The notes below the pieces were generated by a model. The model ran no database searches. It was not told where the DNA came from and saw only the letters and a program-made list of their open reading frames with translations. A stretch of 64,000 bases of DNA from an uncultured Roseburia sp. (GTDB lineage Bacteria; Bacillota; Clostridia; Lachnospirales; Lachnospiraceae), in assembly GCA_947649645.1 (NCBI GenBank), contig CANSSP010000005.1, positions 1 to 64,000 on the forward strand, given 5' to 3'. A program made the translations under genes and the position numbers. Every line of letters begins with the position of its first letter. Within the stretch, counting starts at the first letter, position 1. This document shows positions 39,927-48,364 of the stretch, one piece after another.

Positions 39927-42755
39927 TCAATCGTTAAATTCGTTGGATGAGGAATCGATGTCCGCGGCCTGGCCGTTTAAGAGTGTACCTGCATCCTCCA
40001 CATGGAAATAATAGGCAAATACATTTTTAGACAGTTCTGCCGCATTGTGTGACGTATAGCCGAACGCAATCCGGGTCGCAATCGAAATCTGCGGATTTTC
40101 ATAGGGGGCATAGGCGACAAACAGCGCGTGGTTTGCCCTGTTTAAATCCTGCTGTGCCGTACCGGTTTTTCCCGCCGCCGAAATCGGAAAATCCTTAAAT
40201 TCCGCCGTATTTTCCACGACCATGCGCATCCCCGAATGGATCGCGTTCCACTCGGCATTGTTTAAGACGTCTATGGTGTTGCGCACCTTCGGCTCAAAGG
40301 TTTTTAAGACAGTGCCGTCAGAATCCTCGACGCGGTTTAGCAGAGTATATTCATATACCGTGCCATTGTTTGCCACAGCCGTCACATAGCGGGAAAGCTG
40401 TACGGTCGTGTAGCGGTTATTACTCTGACCGATCGCCGCCATAACCGGAAACTCATTTGCGATTTTAGGATCGCTTTCCTCAATTTCGATGCCGGTTGTC
40501 TCGTTGAGGCCAAACAGGCCTGCATATTTCGTAAGGCTGTCGATCCCGGCCTGTGCGTTGTATCCGGTACTGTAATTTCCGGTGCTTAAACGATACCCTA
40601 CCTCATAGAAAAAATAGTTGCAGGAATGGCGGATTGCCTCGGAAACATTGATGTTTCCGTGGGTGGACGACGGAAATATCCAGCATTTCGGGCGATTGTC
40701 GACATTTTCGTACTGCCCAAGGTCTGTAATCTGTGTCGAGGCGTCGATCATGTGCTCCGCCATACCGGCCGTTGCGGATACCATCTTAAAAGTAGAACCG
40801 GGCGCCGTGCCCTGCTGCGTCGCATAGTTGTACTGTGGCAGGGACTTGTCCGTCTGCAGACTGTTGAAATAATCCGCGTCCACGGTGTTTGCCAGACGGT
40901 TGCTGTCATAACCGGGATAGCTCACAAGCGCAAGCAGCTCCCCCGTCCTTGTGTCGGTGACAACACAGGAACCGGAACAGGGATCCAGAGCCAGCTGTGC
41001 CGGCGTGATTTCGAGGTTTTTAATTTTTTCTTTGATAAAATTCTGCGGCGAAACAGACCCGCCTGCCAGAGCCGCCACATCCTCCGCCTCATAGGGGAGC
41101 ACCCCCTGATCGTAGAGAATCAGACAGAGCTGTCTCCCGTTGATCGTGCCGTTTTTGATCAGATATTCATAAATGATTTTACAAAAATCCCGGTCTGTCG
41201 CAAGTTCATCGAGAATATAATTCTGTAACGCACGATAAATCTCCGTTGAATCGGAATATTTTTCTTCAACGGAAAATTTCGTTATGTCAATCCAGTTTCT
41301 GGAGATGGCATGGCTTAAATACTCCTGCGGGCGGATGCTTCCCTGTTTCCATTCCTGATAAACCTCGTCTCCGGTGTCGATTGCGTCCTGCAGAAGAATT
41401 TTCTCCTTTTTCATCTGGTCGATAATATAAGTAAAATAATCCTGGTATTCCTCTGAGAGATTTCGAAATTCAGTGGTCAGACTGCCGTTTAAATAGCGGT
41501 CCAGTTCGTCTCTCACACTGTTCCATCTTCCGGAAAAAATCTGCCAGACTGCTTTTTCGTTATCTGAAGCGTTTTCGCCGGAAAATGCCTCGATATCGAT
41601 TACATTGTTATCGATCAGGGCAAAATAGACGTCTGAAACCGGAATTGGAATGTCCGAGGCGCCATTGTCGATATTGGAATAGACGATTCCTGCAATCTCC
41701 TGCTCCAGAAGATGATAAACTGCAATCTGCAGGTCACTGTCAATCGACAGGTAAACATCATGTCCGGCCTTCGGCTCTTCCCGCTCAATGATTTCGAGCA
41801 CCTTGCCCAGATGATCCACATAGAGCTTTTCATAGCCTTTCGATCCTTTCAGGTCGGCGTCCATATATTGTTCGATACCGCCTTTTCCGATAATGTCATT
41901 TAAAGTGTAGCTGTCGTCCTCCACGGAAAGCCGGTTGTACTCTTCAGTGGAAATTTTTCCGGTATAACCGATAATGGAGGCAAAATAGACACTGTCGTTG
42001 TATTTGCGGATCGTATCGTCAATAATCTCCACACCCTGCAGTTCGGAGGAATGTTCGCTGACGTATGCCACCGTCTCTTCCGAGACGTTCGTCGCCATGG
42101 TCGTCACAATATATTTCTGAAATGCATTCTGCGCCATCGCAAAGCGGATGACGGCAATCTGGTACGCCATACTCTGACTGTATGTGTCGTCAATATCAAA
42201 GCGGTCTTTTATGATATAATGCATGACCTGCTCTTCGGTCGCATCTGCCTTGTCATATCCGAGCTTTTTGTCGTATTTCAGATTGTCATAAGAAGTTTCA
42301 CCATAGACATCCGCCAGAAAGCGTTTCAGAGAAGCACCTGTCACATTGTAGGAATAGCTGCCGTCTGCGTTCAGGCTGATTTTAAAGTCGTTGACGATGG
42401 CGTCGCCGTTTTTCTCAAGGGCCGTAATGACCTGGGCGATCTCGCTGTTTAACGACTTGTTTTTGACGCTGGAGGAGCTGTATGTGCCGTTGTCCTCAAT
42501 CGTCACAGAGTACGCCAGCTCGTTATAGGCAAGCAGCTTCCCATTCCTGTCATAGATATTGCCGCGGGTGCTGCCCAGCGTTCTCTCCTTCACAATTTTC
42601 AGTTTGTAATTTTCCTGATATTCCTGACCGCTTACTATCTGCAGATAAAAGACACGCCAGAGCAGAATCCCGAACAGCGTCACCATGACGAGAGCCGCCA
42701 CGGTAAGACGGGATTTCAAAAAAAGCCGGAGCCCTTCCCTTATATTTTCAAACAA
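39927..42755 (-). CDS. mrdA: Class B penicillin-binding protein 2 (elongasome transpeptidase), unusually long
   Basis: About 942 residues against ~600-700 for typical PBP2. One N-terminal membrane segment (TVAALVMVTLFGILLWRVFYL), a pedestal domain (GSTRGNIYDRNGKLLAYN), and the transpeptidase with SxxK in PGSTFKMVSA (~655), SxN in RHSCNYFFYEVG and KTG in AGKTGTAQQD. The extra length is mostly inserted helical sequence around residues 330-560. The start is probably TTG 42755, about 11 nt after AAGGAG; GTG 42767 is inside that site. Partner of RodA; it overlaps mreD by a few bases. Confidence 0.9.
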   Translation of the reverse strand: MFENIREGLRLFLKSRLTVAALVMVTLFGILLWRVFYLQIVSGQEYQENYKLKIVKERTLGSTRGNIYDRNGKLLAYNELAYSVTIEDNGTYSSSSVKNKSLNSEIAQVITALEKNGDAIVNDFKISLNADGSYSYNVTGASLKRFLADVYGETSYDNLKYDKKLGYDKADATEEQVMHYIIKDRFDIDDTYSQSMAYQIAVIRFAMAQNAFQKYIVTTMATNVSEETVAYVSEHSSELQGVEIIDDTIRKYNDSVYFASIIGYTGKISTEEYNRLSVEDDSYTLNDIIGKGGIEQYMDADLKGSKGYEKLYVDHLGKVLEIIEREEPKAGHDVYLSIDSDLQIAVYHLLEQEIAGIVYSNIDNGASDIPIPVSDVYFALIDNNVIDIEAFSGENASDNEKAVWQIFSGRWNSVRDELDRYLNGSLTTEFRNLSEEYQDYFTYIIDQMKKEKILLQDAIDTGDEVYQEWKQGSIRPQEYLSHAISRNWIDITKFSVEEKYSDSTEIYRALQNYILDELATDRDFCKIIYEYLIKNGTINGRQLCLILYDQGVLPYEAEDVAALAGGSVSPQNFIKEKIKNLEITPAQLALDPCSGSCVVTDTRTGELLALVSYPGYDSNRLANTVDADYFNSLQTDKSLPQYNYATQQGTAPGSTFKMVSATAGMAEHMIDASTQITDLGQYENVDNRPKCWIFPSSTHGNINVSEAIRHSCNYFFYEVGYRLSTGNYSTGYNAQAGIDSLTKYAGLFGLNETTGIEIEESDPKIANEFPVMAAIGQSNNRYTTVQLSRYVTAVANNGTVYEYTLLNRVEDSDGTVLKTFEPKVRNTIDVLNNAEWNAIHSGMRMVVENTAEFKDFPISAAGKTGTAQQDLNRANHALFVAYAPYENPQISIATRIAFGYTSHNAAELSKNVFAYYFHVEDAGTLLNGQAADIDSSSNEFND

Positions 42756-43266
42756 ATTTACTTGCACTCCTTTTTTCGATCGCTTCGAGTCTCTGATTGA
42801 TCTTTAAGACAATCATATACAAAAAAATTGTCACAACCATGGTATATACCAACTCTGGCAGCATTAAATGTAAAAAATAGTAGTTAAAGTTGTACCTGTT
42901 ACGAAAAAGAAACATAAAAAAATAAATAAACAGGTTTACCGCAAGATCGCTTCCTGCAATCAGAAGCAGGGGCAGTTTCAGATCCTCCGGATAAAAGCGC
43001 TTCCGGAAAAAACCATTGATATATCCGACATACATATAGAGAAGTGAATATGCGCCCAGGACGATTCCGCCGAAAATGTCGAGAAGCAGTCCGCAGAATA
43101 AGCCGACAAAAAGTCCTTCTTTTCTCCCGCGCATAAAACCAAACGCCGACACAACGATAATCAGGAGATTCGGTGTGATCGACGCAAAGGAAAGACGCGT
43201 AAACAGCGTTGTCTGCAACAGATAGCATACCGTGACAATGACAAATATTATAATTTTTCTTCTCAT
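42748..43266 (-). CDS. mreD: Rod shape-determining protein MreD
   Basis: 172 residues with five to six membrane segments. NLLIIVVSAFGFMRGRKEGLFVGLFCGLLLDIFGG is the conserved MreD core (shown here only as landmark residues FMRGRKEG and LLLDIFGG). It links MreC and the SEDS/PBP polymerase in the membrane. It ends inside the start of mrdA and follows mreC by 13 bp. Confidence 0.93.
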   Translation of the reverse strand: MRRKIIIFVIVTVCYLLQTTLFTRLSFASITPNLLIIVVSAFGFMRGRKEGLFVGLFCGLLLDIFGGIVLGAYSLLYMYVGYINGFFRKRFYPEDLKLPLLLIAGSDLAVNLFIYFFMFLFRNRYNFNYYFLHLMLPELVYTMVVTIFLYMIVLKINQRLEAIEKRSASKFV

Positions 43267-43279
43267 AAATGACCCCTGG

Positions 43280-44137
43280 TTAATCCTCTGCTGTCTGTTT
43301 TTTATTCAGAATCACCAGCACTTCTTCTATATGCTCAAAATCGACTGCCGGTGTGATCGTTCCCGATTTTGTCAGATTATTGGAATCCATCTGAAGACTT
43401 GCGATATAACCGATCAGAATCCCCTGCTGGTACCGGTCGGAGATATAGGAAGTTACCACGGCGTCGCCCACACGGACCTCGTCGTCGCTGTCGCTCAGAT
43501 TGGAAAAATCAATAACCATGTTTTCATTCATATGTTCCAGATTTCCGCTGACAACCAGGTTATCTGACGTCGTTGTAATCATCCCGCCTACTTTATTTGT
43601 GTCGTTGATAATCGTGGAAACACGTGCATAATTTGGCCCGACATCCGTGACGATGCCGACAAGGCCGCTTCCCGCGATCACATTCATGTCCGTTTCGATT
43701 CCGTCTTCCGCCCCCTTGTCGATTGTGAAATTGGAAAACCAGTTTCCGCCGTTTTTTCCAATGACATTGGCGGCTGCCTTTTCGTAGCTGGGATACTTCT
43801 GGTCAAGTTCAAGAAGCTCTCTTAGATTATCCAGCTCGTACTGTTCTAATTTAATGGTATTAAGTTCCGTCGTAAGCGCATCCACCTGCTGTTTTAACGC
43901 TTCATTTTCCGCCATGACGTCTGTCAGATTCTTCAGCCGGCCGGCCTGCTCCGAGAGAAATGTCCCTACGGTGTTGATACCGCGCTGCATCGGAATAAAA
44001 ACATAACCGGCGACTGAATTCAGCGGGCCTCCCGAGATGTTTAAGGTGAAACTGATCAGCATTCCGGCAATACAGACTGCAGTCATTGTCATCAGTATAT
44101 ATCTGGTTGGAAGTACAAATTTTGATTTTCGTTTCAT
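43280..44137 (-). CDS. mreC: Cell shape-determining protein MreC
   Basis: 285 residues: one N-terminal membrane anchor (TRYILMTMTAVCIAGMLIS), a coiled coil (~65-110, with ENEALKQQVDALTTELNT), and the MreC beta domain (GNWFSNFTIDKGAEDGIE, GLVGIVTDVGPNYARVSTIIN). It scaffolds the elongasome outside the membrane. GAGGAA ribosome site. Between mreB and mreD. Confidence 0.95.
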   Translation of the reverse strand: MKRKSKFVLPTRYILMTMTAVCIAGMLISFTLNISGGPLNSVAGYVFIPMQRGINTVGTFLSEQAGRLKNLTDVMAENEALKQQVDALTTELNTIKLEQYELDNLRELLELDQKYPSYEKAAANVIGKNGGNWFSNFTIDKGAEDGIETDMNVIAGSGLVGIVTDVGPNYARVSTIINDTNKVGGMITTTSDNLVVSGNLEHMNENMVIDFSNLSDSDDEVRVGDAVVTSYISDRYQQGILIGYIASLQMDSNNLTKSGTITPAVDFEHIEEVLVILNKKQTAED

Positions 44138-44195
44138 GGATTCCTCGATACTAGACTCCCTTTTGTGCGCGATGACACAGACATGCGCGGGGAGC

Positions 44196-45212
44196 TCAGA
44201 TTAATATCCTGCTTTTCATGCTGAAAGCAAGATGCCTGTATTTGTTATCGGAGACAATCTTGACAAGTCCGCGTACCACACATTCGTCGGGCTCCTCACA
44301 GGTGTTGATCCTTATTCCCGTGATCTGCCCGAAAAGCTGGTCCAGATCATGAATCTGTGAGCTGCCCCCGGTGATATAGATTCCGGAGTGAATGATATCT
44401 TTTGCAAGCTCCGGCGGCGTTTTCTCCAGAATCATTTTGATGGAATTACAGATGCTGTTTAAATTGTCCTTGATTGCCTCATAGACGACGCTTCCCGTCA
44501 TCTCCATCTCAATCGGCAGACCGCTCACAACGTCACGGCCGACCACGACCATCGTTTCTTCCTTGCCCGGAATACCGGAACCGAGCTGCTCTTTCATGCT
44601 CTGGGCCGTCTTCTGACCAATCACAAGGTTGTAATTGCGCTTTACATGAGTGATAATGGATTCGTCAATCTTGTTGCCGCCGGAATGAAGCAGAACGCTT
44701 AAGACCAGCCCTCCCAGCGAGATCACGGAGATCTCCGTCGTATCCGCCCCGATATCCACGACCATGATGCCGGTCGGCTCATTGACGTCAAGCCCCAGAC
44801 CGACCGCGTCCGCGATCGGTTTTTCACAGAGCAGGACGCTTCTGGGTTTTAGTTTGCTCCGGTAAAACATGTCAAAAAACGCTTTCTTTTCCACTTCTGT
44901 GATGTCGGTGGGAACCGCAACGATAAATTCGGCGCCGCGCAGCTTACCCTTCGCATTTTTTTCAAGATAAATCTGAATCATATTCTGTAAATTGTTGAAA
45001 TCCGCGATGACACCGCCGGCCACCGGAAACGTGACCTGAATTGCCTCCGGGGCCTTCTCATACATCGCATAGGCTGCGTCTCCGAAGGCATAGATCTGAT
45101 TCTTGTTGACCAGTGCGATTGTGTTTTTTTCGTTTAAAATCTTATTGGTCACTTTGCTGTAAATCTTCATATTGCAGGTTCCAAGGTCTATACCATACAC
45201 ATTATTCGTCAT
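44196..45212 (-). CDS. mreB: Rod shape-determining actin MreB
   Basis: 338 residues from ATG 45212 (AGAGGGAGAG upstream). Actin-fold phosphate motifs are VYGIDLGTCNMKIYS and VVDIGADTTEISVISLGG, and the adenosine loop is IYITGGSSQIHDLDQL. MreB filaments guide elongasome movement. The N-terminus is a little divergent from MreB1 (GTCNMKIYS instead of GTANTLVY), so it might be an MreB paralogue, but it is the first gene of mreBCD. Confidence 0.93.
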   Translation of the reverse strand: MTNNVYGIDLGTCNMKIYSKVTNKILNEKNTIALVNKNQIYAFGDAAYAMYEKAPEAIQVTFPVAGGVIADFNNLQNMIQIYLEKNAKGKLRGAEFIVAVPTDITEVEKKAFFDMFYRSKLKPRSVLLCEKPIADAVGLGLDVNEPTGIMVVDIGADTTEISVISLGGLVLSVLLHSGGNKIDESIITHVKRNYNLVIGQKTAQSMKEQLGSGIPGKEETMVVVGRDVVSGLPIEMEMTGSVVYEAIKDNLNSICNSIKMILEKTPPELAKDIIHSGIYITGGSSQIHDLDQLFGQITGIRINTCEEPDECVVRGLVKIVSDNKYRHLAFSMKSRILI

Positions 45213-45291
45213 TGTTCTCTCCCTCTGGCTTTTCTCTACGTATATTCCGAATCCAAACACCGCAGCTCACTGTGAAAGCTCCATAATCTGG

Positions 45292-45999
45292 TTACTGTGC
45301 GGACTTCAGCGGAAGTCTGCCCTGTTCCCTGTAGCTGTAGTAAGATTTATCGCCAATAATAATATGATCTGCAAGCGGAATCCCCAGAAGTCCGCCGCAC
45401 ACTGCGATCCGCTCTGTCACCGCGTCGTCCTGGGCGGACGGCTCCGGCAGGCCGCAGGGATGATTGTGCAGCAATATGATATGGACGGCGCCATACCGGA
45501 ATGCGGTAAGAAAAATCTCCCGTGGCTCGACGAAAGCGGAACGGACGCTTCCGATGGACAAAAGCTCGTCATCTAAAAGCCTGCACCCCGAGTCAAACAT
45601 GGCTGCCAGAAGCCGCTCCTGTCGCTCATGCCGCATGCGCTCCATATAGTAATCCGCGATCGACTTTGCGTTCGTCATCCGCACGCAGTCTTCATATCTC
45701 GTCTCCGCGATCCTTTTTGAGAGTTCCGCAACACATTTTAACTGAATCGCCTTGACTGGACCGATTCCCTGAATCCGGCACAGATCTTCATAAGAAATGC
45801 CGTACAGGTTCAGCAGGTTTCTGCTCCCTCTGTCCAGGATCTCCTGTGCAATGTCAACTGATTTTTTCCCGCTGCTCCCCGACCGGATAATGACGGCGAG
45901 CAGCTCCGCGTCGCTTAAGGCGACGGGGCCGGACTTCTGGAACTTTTCATAAGGACGCTCGGAATCCGGCAGCTGTTTCATCGTGAAATGTTTTATCAT
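45292..45999 (-). CDS. radC: RadC-family JAB-domain protein
   Basis: 235 residues. The N-terminal helix-hairpin-helix region (ELAVIIRSG, RIQGIGPVKAIQLKC) leads to the JAMM metal site HNHPCGLPEPSAQDDAVTERI. Despite its name, a direct role in DNA repair is not established. Strong GGGAG site. Its place directly upstream of mreB is widely conserved in Firmicutes. Confidence 0.94.
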   Translation of the reverse strand: MIKHFTMKQLPDSERPYEKFQKSGPVALSDAELLAVIIRSGSSGKKSVDIAQEILDRGSRNLLNLYGISYEDLCRIQGIGPVKAIQLKCVAELSKRIAETRYEDCVRMTNAKSIADYYMERMRHERQERLLAAMFDSGCRLLDDELLSIGSVRSAFVEPREIFLTAFRYGAVHIILLHNHPCGLPEPSAQDDAVTERIAVCGGLLGIPLADHIIIGDKSYYSYREQGRLPLKSAQ

Positions 46000-46042
46000 G
46001 TCTGCTCCCTTCTCTCCCTGGAAGCAAATGCTAAAGATTATT

Positions 46043-47341
46043 TTACCATAACGAATCCATGTTCACAAGATGACGTTCCTTAAGTTTTTGTAAAGTTTTC
46101 AAAATCCCGAGTTTTGCGTGATACCAGGTCAGTCCGCCCTGGAAATAGGCCGCGTAAGGGGGACGCAGCGGTCCGTCCGCGCTCAGTTCGATCGACGAGC
46201 CCTGCACAAAGGCTCCGGCCGCCATTATGACGTCACTGTCGTATCCAGGCATTGCCCATGGCTCCGGCCGTACATAGCTGTCTACAGGGGCCGCCTCCTG
46301 AATCCCCTCGCAGAATGCTTTCAGTGCTTCCGGATTGTGAAAGGAAACGGCCTGAATAATATCGTGCCGGCTCTCCGCGGCGCCGGGAATCACGTCAAAT
46401 CCGAGTTTTTCATAAATATCTGCCGCAAATATGGCTCCCTTCAGCGCGCCGCTGACAACGACGGGAGCCAGAAACAGCCCCTGATAAAAAGACTGGATTA
46501 CGCCCAGGGATGCCCCGACCTCCTTGCCAAGTCCGGGCGAAGTCAGCCGGTATGCTGCGTTTTCCACGCATTCCTTTTTTCCCACGATATAACCGCCGAT
46601 GGGCGCAAGTCCGCCGCCCGGGTTTTTTATCAGCGAACCGACAATCAGGTCCGCGCCGACGTCAAGAGGCTCCCGCTCCTCCACAAATTCCCCGTAACAG
46701 TTGTCCACCATGCAGATCAGATCCGGCTTGATTTCTTTCAGAAATGAAATCAGCTTTCCGATTCTTTCGACCGAGAGCGTCGGCCTGGTGGCATAACCCT
46801 TGGAGCGCTGGATGGTTACCAGCTTTGTGCGTTCATTCACGGCCGCTTTTATCGCTTCATAGTCAAAGCTGCCGTCGCATTTTAAATCGGCCTGGCGGTA
46901 GGTAATGCCATATTCTGCAAGCGACCCCCTCGAAGGACGGATACCGATCACTTCTTCCAGGGTATCATAAGGCTTTCCGACCGGGGAGAGCAGTTCGTCT
47001 CCCGGGCGCAGATTCGACAACAGTGCCAGGGCAAGCGCGTGCGTGCCGCAGGTGATCTGTGGGCGCACCAGCGCATCTTCCCCGCCGAAACACGAGGCAT
47101 ATACGTTTTCCAGCGTATCCCTGCCCAGATCGTTATAGCCATACCCGGAACTCATCTGAAAACATTCTGCGCTCACGCGGTTGTCCTGCATGGCTTTTAA
47201 CACCTTCATCTGATTATATTCTGCCCGCCGGTCAATTTCGGCAAACCGTTCTTTTAAGGCTTCTTCTGTTTTTTTCCCAAATTCATATACTTCCCCCGAA
47301 ATGCCAAGGCGTTCATATTGTGCTTTTATGACATCGTCCAT
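46043..47341 (-). CDS. Methionine gamma-lyase-related PLP enzyme (YnbB / aluminium-resistance family)
   Basis: 432 residues of the fold-type I PLP family annotated as methionine gamma-lyase family or aluminium resistance. YGYNDLGRDTLENVYASCFG, ITCGTHALALAL and DLICMVDNCYGEF with the cofactor-contacting region, then VGSLIKNPGGGLAPIGGYIVG containing the likely PLP lysine. The true substrate is unknown. It lies between miaA and radC, as ynbB lies near miaA-hfq in bacilli. GGGAGGG ribosome site. Confidence 0.9.
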   Translation of the reverse strand: MDDVIKAQYERLGISGEVYEFGKKTEEALKERFAEIDRRAEYNQMKVLKAMQDNRVSAECFQMSSGYGYNDLGRDTLENVYASCFGGEDALVRPQITCGTHALALALLSNLRPGDELLSPVGKPYDTLEEVIGIRPSRGSLAEYGITYRQADLKCDGSFDYEAIKAAVNERTKLVTIQRSKGYATRPTLSVERIGKLISFLKEIKPDLICMVDNCYGEFVEEREPLDVGADLIVGSLIKNPGGGLAPIGGYIVGKKECVENAAYRLTSPGLGKEVGASLGVIQSFYQGLFLAPVVVSGALKGAIFAADIYEKLGFDVIPGAAESRHDIIQAVSFHNPEALKAFCEGIQEAAPVDSYVRPEPWAMPGYDSDVIMAAGAFVQGSSIELSADGPLRPPYAAYFQGGLTWYHAKLGILKTLQKLKERHLVNMDSLW

Positions 47342-47363
47342 TCCAGCCCTCCCATAGATTCCC

Positions 47364-48317
47364 TTATCTTACGTAAATATTCTTTTCCGAGAGAACGCGC
47401 AGCATTTCATCCAGAAGCGCAGAGTCCTGGTAATGAAACTGTTCTTTTTCAAGCCAGATGACATCGCGCTCCCTGCCAAACCAGGTGAGCTGTCGCTTTG
47501 CAAAATGTCTCGTCTCCCGTTTTATTATGCGCACGGCTTCCTCAAACGCAAGCAGACCGTCCAGATAGTCGAAAATTTCTTTATAGCCTAAGCCCTGCAT
47601 GGAAACCATCTCCCTGCGGCACCCCATCTCCCGAAGCCGCTTTACTTCTTCCACCAGTCCTTTTGCGATCATCCCGTCTACCCTCTGGTCGATTTTTCTG
47701 TATATTTCCTGTCTCTTGTCATTTAAAACAAAATAGGCAAAATTGTAAGGGGACGTCCTCTCCCGCTCCGCTTTGTTGTGCTCTGATATTTTTTCCCCTG
47801 TCAGGTGATAATATTCCAGTGCACGGACGATGCGTCTGATATTGTTGGCATGAATCGCCGCCGCGGATTCAGGGTCCAGGCGCTTAAGCGTTTCGTGGAG
47901 ATATGCGGCTCCTTTTTCTTCTGCCTGCGCCATAAGCTGTCTGCGGTACGCAGTATCGCACTCCTGCTCAGAAAAATGGATATCGTAGAGCAGCGCCTGG
48001 ATATAAAAACCGGTTCCTCCCACAATGATCGGAATTTTATTTTCTTCATATATTGTTTCCAGATACTGCTTTGCCATTCCGGCAAAACGGACCACGTTAA
48101 ATTCTTCCTTCGGGTCGAGTTCCCCGATCAGATAATGCGGGATTCCCTGCATTTCTTCCGGCGTGATTTTCGCGGAGCCGATATCCATGTATCTGTATAT
48201 CTGCATCGAATCCGCTGAGATTACGGCGCCTCCTACCTGCTTTGCGAGCGCAATCGAGAGCGCGGTCTTCCCAACGGCGGTAGGCCCTGTGAGAATAACC
48301 ATTTTTTTCTTTTCCAT
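47364..48317 (-). CDS. miaA: tRNA dimethylallyltransferase
   Basis: 317 residues with the P-loop LTGPTAVGKTALSIALA, SADSMQIYRYMDIGSAKITPEE and VGGTGFYIQALLYD. It prenylates A37 of tRNAs reading U-first codons. The C-terminal QLTWFGRERDVIWL is standard. AAGGAAG site before ATG 48317. It is 47 bp after the polC stop. mutL/mutS, its usual upstream partners, are not adjacent; polC is instead. Confidence 0.96.
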   Translation of the reverse strand: MEKKKMVILTGPTAVGKTALSIALAKQVGGAVISADSMQIYRYMDIGSAKITPEEMQGIPHYLIGELDPKEEFNVVRFAGMAKQYLETIYEENKIPIIVGGTGFYIQALLYDIHFSEQECDTAYRRQLMAQAEEKGAAYLHETLKRLDPESAAAIHANNIRRIVRALEYYHLTGEKISEHNKAERERTSPYNFAYFVLNDKRQEIYRKIDQRVDGMIAKGLVEEVKRLREMGCRREMVSMQGLGYKEIFDYLDGLLAFEEAVRIIKRETRHFAKRQLTWFGRERDVIWLEKEQFHYQDSALLDEMLRVLSEKNIYVR

Positions 48318-48364
48318 ACTTCCTTTTCTCCCTGCCGGAACATTTTCTGCGCAGGCATTGTTTT

